Shown: positions 7,110-15,317 of the stretch, piece by piece | How the letters are laid out: each line of letters opens with the position of its first letter | How positions within the stretch are numbered: the first letter of the stretch is position 1 | NCBI GenBank assembly: GCA_038241255.1 | Contig: JBBRFW010000005.1 | Location: forward strand, 1 to 64,000 | From: Schlegelella_A sp038241255 | Lineage (GTDB): Bacteria; Pseudomonadota; Gammaproteobacteria; Burkholderiales; Burkholderiaceae_C | Direction of reading: 5' to 3' | DNA: 64,000 bases | Translations under genes and position numbers: made by a program | The notes under the pieces: generated by a model | Seen by the model: only the letters and a program-made list of their open reading frames with translations | What the model was told of the DNA's origin: nothing | Database searches by the model: none

Positions 7110-9203
7110 TCACGCCGCGGCCGCAACGTCGGCCTCGACCTCGACGAGGCAGTCGTAGAAGCTCGGCGCGCGGCCGATGTCGGTAAGGCGCTGGTGCGTC
7201 AGCTCGTTGCCGTTCTTGCCGTCGCCGGCGAGCTTTTTCCACCACACGCCCAGCCCGTTGACGACCCCAGGCCGCGCCCGCGCGCCGACCAACGCCTTGC
7301 AAGCGATGCTGCCGCGGTCGTTGAAAATGCGCACGCGCTGGCCATCGTCGATGCCTCGCGCGGCCGCGTCGATGGCCGAGATCTCGAGCACCGGCTCGCC
7401 TTCGATCGCGCGCAGGCTCGCGACGTTGACGAAGCTCGAGTTTAGGAAGTTGCGCGCCGGCGGCGAGATCATCGCCAGGGGGAAGCGCCTGGCGAGCTCG
7501 GGCGCGCTCGCAATCGATTCGTAGTTGGCAACGTGATCGGGGACGCCGAGCCCGGGAACGTCGACCCGGGCCTTGCCGTTCGCCGTCGGGAAGCCGCCTG
7601 CGGCGAACGGCGCCTCGGCGATCTTCAGCCGCGCCCAACCTTGCGCGCGCAGCGCGTCGAAGTCGACGAACGGGCCACCGTCGGCGGCGGAGCGGAACGC
7701 CATCCGTGCGAGTGCCTCGTCGCTGTCGGCGAAGCACGGCTCGTGAAAGCCCATGCGCGCGGCGAGCTCGCGGAAGATCCGGGTGTTCGGCCGGGCCTCG
7801 CCGACAGGCGCGATCGCCGGCTCGTTGATCATCGCGTAGGTGTGGCCGTAGCTCGCGTGGACGTCGAGGTGCTCGAGCTGCGTCGTCGCCGGAAGCACGT
7901 AGTCGGCGTAGTCGGCGGTGTCGGTGAGGAAGTGCTCGAGGACGACCGTGAAGAGATCGTCGCGACCGAAGCCCCGCGCGACCCGCGACGAGTCGGGCGC
8001 GACCGCGACCGGGTTGCTGTTGTAGACGACGATCGCCTCGATCCTGGGGCCGAAGGGCGCGCCGTCGGCACACGCCTCGCCACCCTCTCGCAGCAGGTCG
8101 TCGCCGATCGTGCTCATGTTGATCGTGCGCGGGCGCCGGCCGGCGAGGAGATCGCGCCGCTGCAGCGCGGCGTCGTTGCGCACCGGCGCGAACCAGCCCG
8201 ACGCCGACAGCAGCAGCCCGCCGGCGCGGTCGCGCCAGGCGCCGACCAGGCACGGCAGCAGCGCGATCAGGCGCGTCGCGTTGCCGCCGCCGCGGACGCG
8301 CTGCATGCCGTAGTTGAGGCGGATCGCCCCCGGCCGGATCGTGCCGTAGTCGCGCGCCAGCGACCGCACCTGGGCCGCGTCGAGGCCGCAGACAGCGGCG
8401 GCGCGCTCGGGCAGCCAGTCGAGCGCGCGCTCGCGCAGTGCCGGCCAGCCTTCGACGTGGCGCTCGATGTAGTCGTGGTCGAGCCAGTCCTCGACGATCA
8501 GCTCGTGCATCACGCCAAGCGCGAGCGCGCCGTCGCTGCCCGGCAGCAGCGCCAAATGCTCGTGGCACTTCTCGGCGGTCTCGGTGCGGCGCGGGTCGAT
8601 GCACACGAGCTTGGCGCCGACTCGCTTCGCCTGCAGTGCGTAAGTCCAGAAGTGCAGGTTCGAGGTGATCGAGTTGCTGCCCCAGATGACGATCAGCCGG
8701 CTCTCCGCGTAATGCTCGACGTGCATGCCGACCTTGGCGCCGTAGGTCGCCGCGAGCGCCTCGCCTCCGGCCGAGGAGCAGATGGTGCGATCGAGCAGCG
8801 ACGCGCCGAGCTTGTGGAAGAAGCGCGCCGCCATGCTCTCGCCCTGCACCAGGCCCATCGTGCCGGCGTAGCTGTAGGGAACGATCGCCTGGGCGGTGGC
8901 GCCATCGGGACCGGCAATCGCGGTCAGCCGGGCGGCGATGTCGTCGAGCGCCTCGTCCCAGCCGACGGGAACGAAGCGACCGAGACCTTTCCGGCCGACG
9001 CGCTTTAACGGCCGCAGCACGCGCTCCGGGTGATAGGTGCGCTCGGGGTAGCGCGAGACCTTGGCGCAGAGCGCGCCGTGGGTCGGCGGATGGTCCGGGT
9101 TGCCATGCACCTTGATCGCCCGCCCGTTCTCCACGGTGACCAGCATCGCGCAGGTGTCCGGGCAGTCGTGCGGGCACGCAGCTTTGACCACGGCAGTGCT
9201 CAT
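7110..9203 (-). CDS. Molybdopterin-containing oxidoreductase (DMSO reductase superfamily)
   Basis: A 697-residue protein starting MSTAVVKAACPHDCPDTC. Cysteines 10, 14 and 18 plus Cys46 in GALCAK form the N-terminal [4Fe-4S] site of molybdopterin oxidoreductases. Downstream lie the conserved segments of the Mo-bis-MGD domains, for example WDEALDDIAARL and the ICSSAGGEALAATYG region, and a C-terminal dinucleotide-binding part (RARPGVVNGLGVWW). There is no Tat leader and no adjacent small Fe-S or membrane subunit, so it is likely cytoplasmic and soluble. The substrate is unknown. The start at 9203 is the ATG just before the iron-sulfur motif; a divergent M20 gene begins 69 bp away. Confidence 0.88.
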   Translation of the reverse strand: MSTAVVKAACPHDCPDTCAMLVTVENGRAIKVHGNPDHPPTHGALCAKVSRYPERTYHPERVLRPLKRVGRKGLGRFVPVGWDEALDDIAARLTAIAGPDGATAQAIVPYSYAGTMGLVQGESMAARFFHKLGASLLDRTICSSAGGEALAATYGAKVGMHVEHYAESRLIVIWGSNSITSNLHFWTYALQAKRVGAKLVCIDPRRTETAEKCHEHLALLPGSDGALALGVMHELIVEDWLDHDYIERHVEGWPALRERALDWLPERAAAVCGLDAAQVRSLARDYGTIRPGAIRLNYGMQRVRGGGNATRLIALLPCLVGAWRDRAGGLLLSASGWFAPVRNDAALQRRDLLAGRRPRTINMSTIGDDLLREGGEACADGAPFGPRIEAIVVYNSNPVAVAPDSSRVARGFGRDDLFTVVLEHFLTDTADYADYVLPATTQLEHLDVHASYGHTYAMINEPAIAPVGEARPNTRIFRELAARMGFHEPCFADSDEALARMAFRSAADGGPFVDFDALRAQGWARLKIAEAPFAAGGFPTANGKARVDVPGLGVPDHVANYESIASAPELARRFPLAMISPPARNFLNSSFVNVASLRAIEGEPVLEISAIDAAARGIDDGQRVRIFNDRGSIACKALVGARARPGVVNGLGVWWKKLAGDGKNGNELTHQRLTDIGRAPSFYDCLVEVEADVAAAA

Positions 9204-9272
9204 CTCCAAACTATGGCATAGCGCCTCCACCGGGACGGTGCCCCGGGTAAACTGCCTTCGTAGGAGCCTGCC

Positions 9273-10469
9273 ATGCAAGTCATCGAATCCATCCTCGCCG
9301 ACGCGGCGCAGATCGCCCGGATCCGCCGCGACATCCATGCCCACCCCGAGCTGTGCTTCGACGAGAAGCGCACTGCCGACGTCATCTGCGAGCAGCTCAC
9401 GTCGTGGGGGATCCCGATCCACCGCGGCCTCGGCACGACCGGCGTGGTCGCGATCCTGAAGAACGGCACCAGCGAGCGCGCCATCGGTCTGCGCGCCGAC
9501 ATGGACGCGCTGCCGATGACCGAGCACAACACCTTCGAGCACAGGAGCACGCACCCCGGCAAGATGCACGCATGCGGCCACGACGGCCACACAGCGATGC
9601 TGCTCGCCGCCGCCAAACACCTGTCGAAGCACCGCAATTTCGACGGCACCGTCTACTTGATCTTCCAGCCGGCCGAAGAAGGCGGCGGCGGCGCGCGCGA
9701 GATGATGCGAGACGGCCTGTTCGAGAAGTTCCCGATGGACGCCGTCTTCGGCGCCCACAACTGGCCCGGCCTGAAGGCGGGCCAGTTCGCGCTCAAGGCG
9801 GGGCCGGCCTTCGCCTCGAGCAACGAGTTCAGGATCACGATCCGCGGCAAGGGGTCGCACGCTGCGATGCCGCACAACGGCATCGATCCGGTGCCGGCGG
9901 CGTGCCAGATGGTGGGAGCGTTCCAGACCATTATCAGCCGCAACAAGCGGCCGATCGATGCCGGCGTGATCTCGGTCACCATGATCCATGCCGGCGAGGC
10001 GACCAACGTCGTCCCCGACAGCTGCGAGATGCAGGGCACGGTGCGCACCTTCACGCTCGAGGTGCTCGACCTGATCGAGAAGCGCATGAAGGAAGTCGCC
10101 GAACACACCTGCGCCGCGTTCGGCGCTGAGTGCGAGTTCCATTTCAAGCGCAACTATCCGCCGACGATCAATCATCCGGACGAGACGGCGTTCGCGCGTC
10201 GGGTGATGACCGAGATGGTCGGCGCCGAGAACGTGATCGAGTTCGAGCCGACCATGGGCGCCGAGGACTTCAGCTACTTTCTACTCGAGAAGCCCGGCTG
10301 CTACTTCCTGATCGGCAACGGCGACGGCTCGCACCGGCAGAGCGGCCACGGCATGGGTCCGTGCATGCTGCACAACCCGAGCTACGACTTCAATGACGAG
10401 CTGATCCCGCTCGGCGGATCGTTGTGGGTGCGGTTGGCCGAGGCCTGGCTCGCCGCGCCGCAGCGCTGA
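9273..10469 (+). CDS. M20 family amidohydrolase (hippurate hydrolase-like)
   Basis: A 398-residue enzyme of the M20D group (HipO/IAA-amino acid hydrolase-like). Seen motifs: GLRADMDALP at about 72-81, HACGHDGH at 99-106 and QPAEEGGGG at 132-140, which together supply the metal ligands and the catalytic glutamate. It should hydrolyse N-acyl amino acids or similar amides in the cytoplasm; no signal peptide is present. A TAGGAG site 6 bp before the ATG supports the start. The next gene begins 4 bp after its stop, indicating an operon with the DUF2817 peptidase-like protein. Confidence 0.92.
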   Translation: MQVIESILADAAQIARIRRDIHAHPELCFDEKRTADVICEQLTSWGIPIHRGLGTTGVVAILKNGTSERAIGLRADMDALPMTEHNTFEHRSTHPGKMHACGHDGHTAMLLAAAKHLSKHRNFDGTVYLIFQPAEEGGGGAREMMRDGLFEKFPMDAVFGAHNWPGLKAGQFALKAGPAFASSNEFRITIRGKGSHAAMPHNGIDPVPAACQMVGAFQTIISRNKRPIDAGVISVTMIHAGEATNVVPDSCEMQGTVRTFTLEVLDLIEKRMKEVAEHTCAAFGAECEFHFKRNYPPTINHPDETAFARRVMTEMVGAENVIEFEPTMGAEDFSYFLLEKPGCYFLIGNGDGSHRQSGHGMGPCMLHNPSYDFNDELIPLGGSLWVRLAEAWLAAPQR

Positions 10470-10473
10470 GCCG

Positions 10474-11664
10474 ATGAGCGACACCGGCGCGCCCCCTGAG
10501 CGGCGCGCGGCGCCACGGCCGGCCCGCTCCGACGAGAGCGAAGGCACTGGCGCGGCGCGCCACTTTGCGCAGAGCTACGCCGAAGCGCGTGACAAGTTCT
10601 TCGCGGCGGCGCGCTCGTGCGGCCTGGGCGTGGAGACGCACGTGCATCCGCTGCCCGGCCGCGACGGCGAGATGCTCGCGATGGACGTCGCCCGCGACGG
10701 GTCGATGAACGCGAAGTCGCTCCTCGTACTCAGCAGCGCGTGCCACGGCGTCGAAGGCTTCTGCGGCTCGGGCGTGCAGGTGGCGCTGCTCCGCGATCCC
10801 GCCTGGCACCAGGTCGCGCACGAGGCCGGCGTCGCCGTGCTCTACATCCACGGCCTCAATCCCTACGGCTTTTCCTGGTGGCGGCGGACGACGCACGAGA
10901 ACGTCGACCTGAACCGCAACTTCCGCGACTTCGCCGCCCCCGCGCCCGAGAACGAGCGCTACGACCAGCTCGCCGCGCGGCTCGTTCCCGAGACTTGGCC
11001 GGCCGACGCGGCGACGGTCGCCGACCTCGAGGCGTTCGTCGCCGAGCACGGCCTGCGCGCGCTGCAGCAGACGATCTCCGGCGGCCAGTACCGCCACCCG
11101 GCGGGGCTCTTCTACGGCGGCGCCGAGCCGACGTGGAGCCACGAGACGCTGCGCAAGGTGCTGCGCCATCACGGCGCGCGCTGCGAGCGGCTCGCTTGGA
11201 TCGACCTGCACACGGGCCTGGGCCCGAACGGCCACGGCGAGCGCATCTTCGCTGGCCGCGACGACGCCACCGCTTACGCGCGCGCGAAGGAGTGGTGGGG
11301 CGATGTCACCTCGATCTACGACGGCTCGTCGACCTCGGCGGTGCTCACCGGCCTGATGTGGCTCGCCGCGTACGAGGAATGCGCGCACGCCGCCTACACC
11401 GGCATCGCTCTCGAGTACGGGACCCGGCCGCAGGCCGAGGTCATGCTGGCGCTGCGCGCCGACCAGTGGCTTGAGAACCATCCCGAGGCCGACGACGAGA
11501 AGCGGCGCGCCATCAAGCAGCAGCTGCGCGACGCCTTCTACACCGACACCGACGAGTGGAAGGTGCGCATCGTCGAGCAGGGCGTCGATGCCGCCTACGG
11601 CGCGGTGCGCGGCTTGAGCGCCGACGCCGCAGGTGCGACGCCGGAGGTAACGCCGGTCAGCTGA
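10474..11664 (+). CDS. DUF2817/M14-like putative zinc carboxypeptidase
   Basis: A 396-residue protein of the DUF2817 family, related to M14 carboxypeptidases. Visible landmarks are SSACHGVEGFCGSG (about 87-100), NVDLNRNF (about 146-153) and WIDLHTGLGPNGHG (about 243-256), which supply the expected histidine/glutamate metal site, and GIALEYGT near residue 312 where the general-base glutamate is expected. It follows the M20 amidohydrolase by 4 bp, so both may degrade peptide or amide substrates together. Its last 8 bp overlap the end of the convergent binding-protein gene. The substrate is unknown. Confidence 0.82.
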   Translation: MSDTGAPPERRAAPRPARSDESEGTGAARHFAQSYAEARDKFFAAARSCGLGVETHVHPLPGRDGEMLAMDVARDGSMNAKSLLVLSSACHGVEGFCGSGVQVALLRDPAWHQVAHEAGVAVLYIHGLNPYGFSWWRRTTHENVDLNRNFRDFAAPAPENERYDQLAARLVPETWPADAATVADLEAFVAEHGLRALQQTISGGQYRHPAGLFYGGAEPTWSHETLRKVLRHHGARCERLAWIDLHTGLGPNGHGERIFAGRDDATAYARAKEWWGDVTSIYDGSSTSAVLTGLMWLAAYEECAHAAYTGIALEYGTRPQAEVMLALRADQWLENHPEADDEKRRAIKQQLRDAFYTDTDEWKVRIVEQGVDAAYGAVRGLSADAAGATPEVTPVS

Positions 11665-12664
11665 TCAAGCGGTCGGCGCGCACGAGCACCGACTGCGGCA
11701 CCTTGATGCCGAGCGCGTCGGCAGTCTTCAAGTTGACGATGGTCTCGATCGTCTGCGGCTGCTCGATCGGCAGATCGGCGGGCCGCGTCCCGCGCAGGAC
11801 GCGATCGGCGTAGTACGCCAGGCGCCGGTACGAATCGACCAGGCGAGGCCCGTGGGTGCAGAGCGCGCCCGCCTCGGCGAAGACCGGCCAGCTCGAGACG
11901 ACCGGAATGCGCTCGCCCATCGCGAACGCCATGATGGCGCTGCGGTTCTGCACCGTGAAACTGTCGGCGAGCAGCGAGATCGCCTGCGTCCGAGCGCCGG
12001 ACATCTTCGCGAACGCAGCCGTCAGCTCGTCGGCGGTGCGCGCGCCGACGAATCGGACGTCGAAGCCGATTCGCCTGGCCGTCGCCTCGGAATTCGCACG
12101 CTCGCCGACCTCGCCCGGGTAGACCGGGTTGGCGAGGAGCACGACACGGCGGATCGCTGGCGCCATTTCGCGCAGCAATTCGAGCCGCTTGCCGTTGAGC
12201 TCGACGGCCATGTAGGTGAGGCCGGTCATGTTCGCGTTCGGCTGCGCCAGGCTCTCCGCCAACCCCGCGACGACGGGATCGGCGCTGTACGCGTAGACGA
12301 CCGGCACCGGCAGCTTCATCGACTGGATCTCCAGCACCGCGTCGCCCTGGACGACGATGAGCTCGACCGGCAGGCGGACCAGCTCTTCGGCGAGTGCGGC
12401 GACCTTCCTCGCGTCGTCATCGCCATAGCGGAAGTCGATCGTCAGGTTGCGACCCTCGACGAAGCCATGGCCGGCGAGCGCGTCGCGGAACGCCTGCACG
12501 TAGGGGATCAAGCTCGGCGGCCGCTGCGCGGTCAGCCAGCCGATGCGCGCGCTGCGCGCCGGCGCGGCCGACGCCTGCGCGCCGGCGAGCCGCGGCAAGG
12601 CGGTGCCCGTCGCGGCAAGGAAAAGGAGTTCGCGTCTTCTCATGGCGAGCGTTGATGTCGACAT
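11657..12664 (-). CDS. ABC_sub_bind (TrpX-like) periplasmic binding protein, copy 1
   Basis: A 335-residue exported protein of the PF04392 family: an RRREL leader with hydrophobic stretch ending near AGAQA, then two Rossmann-like lobes with conserved pieces ARIGWLTAQRP, NLTIDFRYGDDD, VPVVYAYSADPVVAGLAES and PNANMTGLTY. The family ends as here with LGIKVPQSVLVRADRLI. Members bind amino acids, aromatics or other small molecules. No permease or ATPase gene is adjacent; instead it is the last of six codirectional genes including a histidine kinase and two response regulators. An alternative start is the ATG at 12643, directly before RRREL. Confidence 0.85.
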   Translation of the reverse strand: MSTSTLAMRRRELLFLAATGTALPRLAGAQASAAPARSARIGWLTAQRPPSLIPYVQAFRDALAGHGFVEGRNLTIDFRYGDDDARKVAALAEELVRLPVELIVVQGDAVLEIQSMKLPVPVVYAYSADPVVAGLAESLAQPNANMTGLTYMAVELNGKRLELLREMAPAIRRVVLLANPVYPGEVGERANSEATARRIGFDVRFVGARTADELTAAFAKMSGARTQAISLLADSFTVQNRSAIMAFAMGERIPVVSSWPVFAEAGALCTHGPRLVDSYRRLAYYADRVLRGTRPADLPIEQPQTIETIVNLKTADALGIKVPQSVLVRADRLIS

Positions 12665-12752
12665 CGATTAGAACGCTCGGGCGTGCCCTTGGCAAAGCGG
12701 CGCATGCGCCGCGTCGACAACATTGATGACGAGCGGCGAGCCGACTGCGGCC

Positions 12753-13865
12753 CTAGGAGGCGATCTCGTCGAGGACCCGGAACGCCGGCACCGGCCGGTG
12801 AAAGCCCTTGAGCACGAGCTCGCCGACAGGCGCGCAGCGCGGCGCGCCGTCGAGCAGGCCGTGAACGCGTTGCGACACCAGGATTTCGCCGCCGCGCGCC
12901 TCGCCGCACAGTCGCGCCGCCAGGTTCGTGACCGTGCCGATCGCACCGTAGTCGATGCGGCCCGGAAACCCGATGCCGCCGATGGTGGCAAAGCCCTGGG
13001 CGATGCCGACGCCCATCGCCAGCTCGTAGCCGCGCCGCGCCCAGCCGACCGCGAGGCGGGCGACCTCGCGCTGCATCGCCAGCGCCATCCGCGCCGCGCG
13101 CGGCGCGGGGTCGGCAACGGGCACCGGGTCGTTGAAGAAGACCATGATCCCGTCACCGGTGAATCGCTCGAGCGTGGCGTCGTGCGCGAGGACGAGCGCG
13201 CCAACCGCGGCGTGGTACTCGCCGAGCACGGCCATCACGTCCTCCGGGTCGGCGGTCTCAGTGAAGGCGGTGAAGCCACGCAGGTCGAGAAACACGACAG
13301 TGATCTCGCGCCGATGACTCTTCAGCGGGTCGTCGGCGCCGCCGGCGACGATCAGCTCGGCGAGCTGCGGCGAGAAGAAGCGCTTCAGCCGGCTCAGCTT
13401 CTCGAGTTGCCGCACGCCGCCTTCGACGCGCTGCTCGAGGGTGCGGTTTAGCTCGGCCAGCGCCTCGCGCTGCTGCAGCAGCTCGTCGTAGAGCGACTTG
13501 ATCCTGAGCAGCGAGCGCACCCGCGCGAGTAGCTCGGCCTGGCTCACGGGCTTGCTGAGGAAGTCGTCGGCGCCGGCGTCAAGGCCCTTGGCGCGCTCGG
13601 CGGCCGGATCGAGCGCCGTGACGAGGACGACCGGCAGCATCGCCTGCGTCGGGTCGGCGCGGATCGCGCGGCACACGTCGTAGCCGCTCATGCCCGGCAT
13701 CATCACGTCGAGCAGGACGAGATCGGGCCGCTCGGCGGCGAGGACGGCGAGCGCCTCGGCGCCCGAGCTCGCGCTGCAGGTCCGGTAGCCCTTCGCGGCG
13801 AGTAGGTCGGCGAGCAGCTTGACGTTGAGGGCAACGTCATCGACGACGAGGATCTTGGCGCTCAT
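12753..13865 (-). CDS. Response regulator with class III adenylate/guanylate cyclase output domain
   Basis: A 370-residue protein: receiver domain at about residues 1-120 (KILVVDD near the N-terminus, phospho-acceptor Asp in LVLLDVMMPG at about 53, Lys in FLSKP), a coiled-coil linker (about 125-165) and a class III nucleotide cyclase domain (about 175-368). Both metal-binding aspartates are visible, in FLDLRGFTAF and in FTGDGIMVFF. Phosphorylation would switch production of cAMP or cGMP. The ATG at 13865 is preferred over an in-frame GTG two codons upstream. It starts 13 bp after the end of binding-protein copy 2 and is probably driven by the neighbouring kinase. Cyclic nucleotide specificity cannot be assigned. 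Confidence 0.9.
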   Translation of the reverse strand: MSAKILVVDDVALNVKLLADLLAAKGYRTCSASSGAEALAVLAAERPDLVLLDVMMPGMSGYDVCRAIRADPTQAMLPVVLVTALDPAAERAKGLDAGADDFLSKPVSQAELLARVRSLLRIKSLYDELLQQREALAELNRTLEQRVEGGVRQLEKLSRLKRFFSPQLAELIVAGGADDPLKSHRREITVVFLDLRGFTAFTETADPEDVMAVLGEYHAAVGALVLAHDATLERFTGDGIMVFFNDPVPVADPAPRAARMALAMQREVARLAVGWARRGYELAMGVGIAQGFATIGGIGFPGRIDYGAIGTVTNLAARLCGEARGGEILVSQRVHGLLDGAPRCAPVGELVLKGFHRPVPAFRVLDEIAS

Positions 13866-13878
13866 CGCCACCCCGCGC

Positions 13879-14877
13879 TCATGGGATCACGGCGTCGGCA
13901 CGCGCCAGCAGCGCCAGCGGCATGGCCAGGCCGATCGCCCGGGCCGCCTTCGGATTGACGGTCAGCAGGAACTTGGTCGGACGCTCGATCGGCAGGTCAC
14001 CGGCCGGCAGGCCCTTCAGGATCTTGTCGATCTGGGCGGCGGCGCGCTGCGTCAGGTCCTCCAGGTCGGCGCCGTAGACGAAGAGGAATCCGGCCTGCGC
14101 CATCAATGAAGGCTCGCTGACTGAAATCATCCGGTCCCTGGCCGCCAGCGCCGCGATGTGCGACCGATTCTCGAGCAAGGTATTGGTCGCGATCACGTAG
14201 ACCGCCTGCGCCTGGCGCCGGCGCATCTCCGCGAACGCAGCGTCGATGCTGTCGGCACCGCGCACCTCGACGATCTGCAGCTCGAGCCCGAGATGGCGCG
14301 CCCCCTCGTGCATGGTGCGCAGGGTCTCGGCGACGTCGAGCAACTCCCCAGGATGGTTGAGCACCGCGACGCGGATCACGTGCGGGAACCCCTGCTTCAG
14401 GATCTCCAGGCGCTTGAGGTCGAGCTCGGGGTCGGTCACCGTCATGCCGGTGATGTTGCCGCCCGGACGCGCCAGGCTCTTCGCCCAGCCTTCGCGCACC
14501 GGGTCGGCGCCCGACACGGTGACGATCGGAAGGGTTCGCGTCGCCCGGCTCGCGGCCTCGCGCGGCGGCGGGCCGCCCGCCAGGATGATATCGACCTTCA
14601 TGTGCACTAGCTCCGCAGCCAGCGTGTCGAGCCGCTCCGGCCGCCCGTCGGCATAGCGTCGCTCCAGGATGAAGTTCCTGCCCTCGACGTAGCCGAGCTC
14701 TCGCAAGCCCTTCTGCAAGCCGGCGATGCCGGTGTCGAGCCCATCCCGCGCCGGCGGACCGAAGAACAGGATGCCGATGCGGGCCACCCCGGGGCGGGGT
14801 TGCGCGCGCGCAACGAGCGGGGCCGCGGCGCCGGCCACGACGAGGGCGAGGAGCAGCCCCCGCTGCATGGCCGCCAT
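13879..14877 (-). CDS. ABC_sub_bind (TrpX-like) periplasmic binding protein, copy 2
   Basis: A 332-residue exported protein of PF04392 with a leader ending near VARAQ and conserved family segments: ARIGILFFGPPARDG, LGYVEGRNFILERRYADG, IVTVSGADPVREGWAKSLARPG and NITGMTVTDPELDLKRLE. It sits between the CheY-like regulator (28 bp upstream) and the receiver-cyclase (13 bp downstream), so co-transcription is very likely. As with its paralogues, no transporter subunits are next to it. Differences from copies 1 and 3 in the pocket-lining segments suggest different ligands, but none can be named. Confidence 0.86.
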   Translation of the reverse strand: MAAMQRGLLLALVVAGAAAPLVARAQPRPGVARIGILFFGPPARDGLDTGIAGLQKGLRELGYVEGRNFILERRYADGRPERLDTLAAELVHMKVDIILAGGPPPREAASRATRTLPIVTVSGADPVREGWAKSLARPGGNITGMTVTDPELDLKRLEILKQGFPHVIRVAVLNHPGELLDVAETLRTMHEGARHLGLELQIVEVRGADSIDAAFAEMRRRQAQAVYVIATNTLLENRSHIAALAARDRMISVSEPSLMAQAGFLFVYGADLEDLTQRAAAQIDKILKGLPAGDLPIERPTKFLLTVNPKAARAIGLAMPLALLARADAVIP

Positions 14878-14905
14878 CGCGGCCGATCGACGCTCAGCGC
14901 AGACT

Positions 14906-15286
14906 TCACCGAGGCGTCCTCCCGGATGCCAGGAAGCGCTGCACGGTCTCGAGGAACTGCTTCAGGTTGATCGGTTTGGTGACGAAGGCGTCGAAGCCCG
15001 AGGCGACGATCTTCTGCTTGTCGTCGGGCATCACCGACGCCGAGACCGCGATCACGGCGATCGCGTCGAGCGTCGGGTCGGCGCGGATCCGGCGCAGCGC
15101 CTCGATGCCGTCGATGTCGGGCAGCTGGATGTCCATCAGGACCAGATCGGGGCGGCGCTCGACGGCCAGGCGGACGCCCTCGCCGCCGGTGATCGCCTCG
15201 ATCGTCGAGTGGCCGTTGTGGCGCAGGATGTCGCGAACGAGCTTCATGTTCTTCTCGTTGTCCTCGACGATCAGGATCGTTTTCAT
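14906..15286 (-). CDS. Single-domain CheY/DivK-like response regulator
   Basis: A 126-residue receiver domain without output domain. The acidic pair is in ILIVEDNEKN (Glu8, Asp9), the phospho-acceptor is Asp52 in LVLMDIQLPD, the conserved Ser/Thr position lies in IAVSAS and the lysine in FVTKP near residue 104. The EDN..N start and DIQLPDIDG loop resemble the DivK group. It starts 31 bp downstream of the end of the large kinase, so it is the likely direct phosphorylation target and may relay phosphate onward or act by protein binding. Confidence 0.92.
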   Translation of the reverse strand: MKTILIVEDNEKNMKLVRDILRHNGHSTIEAITGGEGVRLAVERRPDLVLMDIQLPDIDGIEALRRIRADPTLDAIAVIAVSASVMPDDKQKIVASGFDAFVTKPINLKQFLETVQRFLASGRTPR

Positions 15287-15317
15287 CGCCCAGCTCCCGC
15301 GTTCATGCCCGACATCT

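Noticed and set aside
6019..9177. Continuous minus-strand frame through both the aminopeptidase and most of the molybdopterin oxidoreductase
   Set aside because: The aminopeptidase begins at 7092 with its own lipoprotein leader, and the oxidoreductase is read in another frame; the upstream part of the frame is a shadow, not a fusion.
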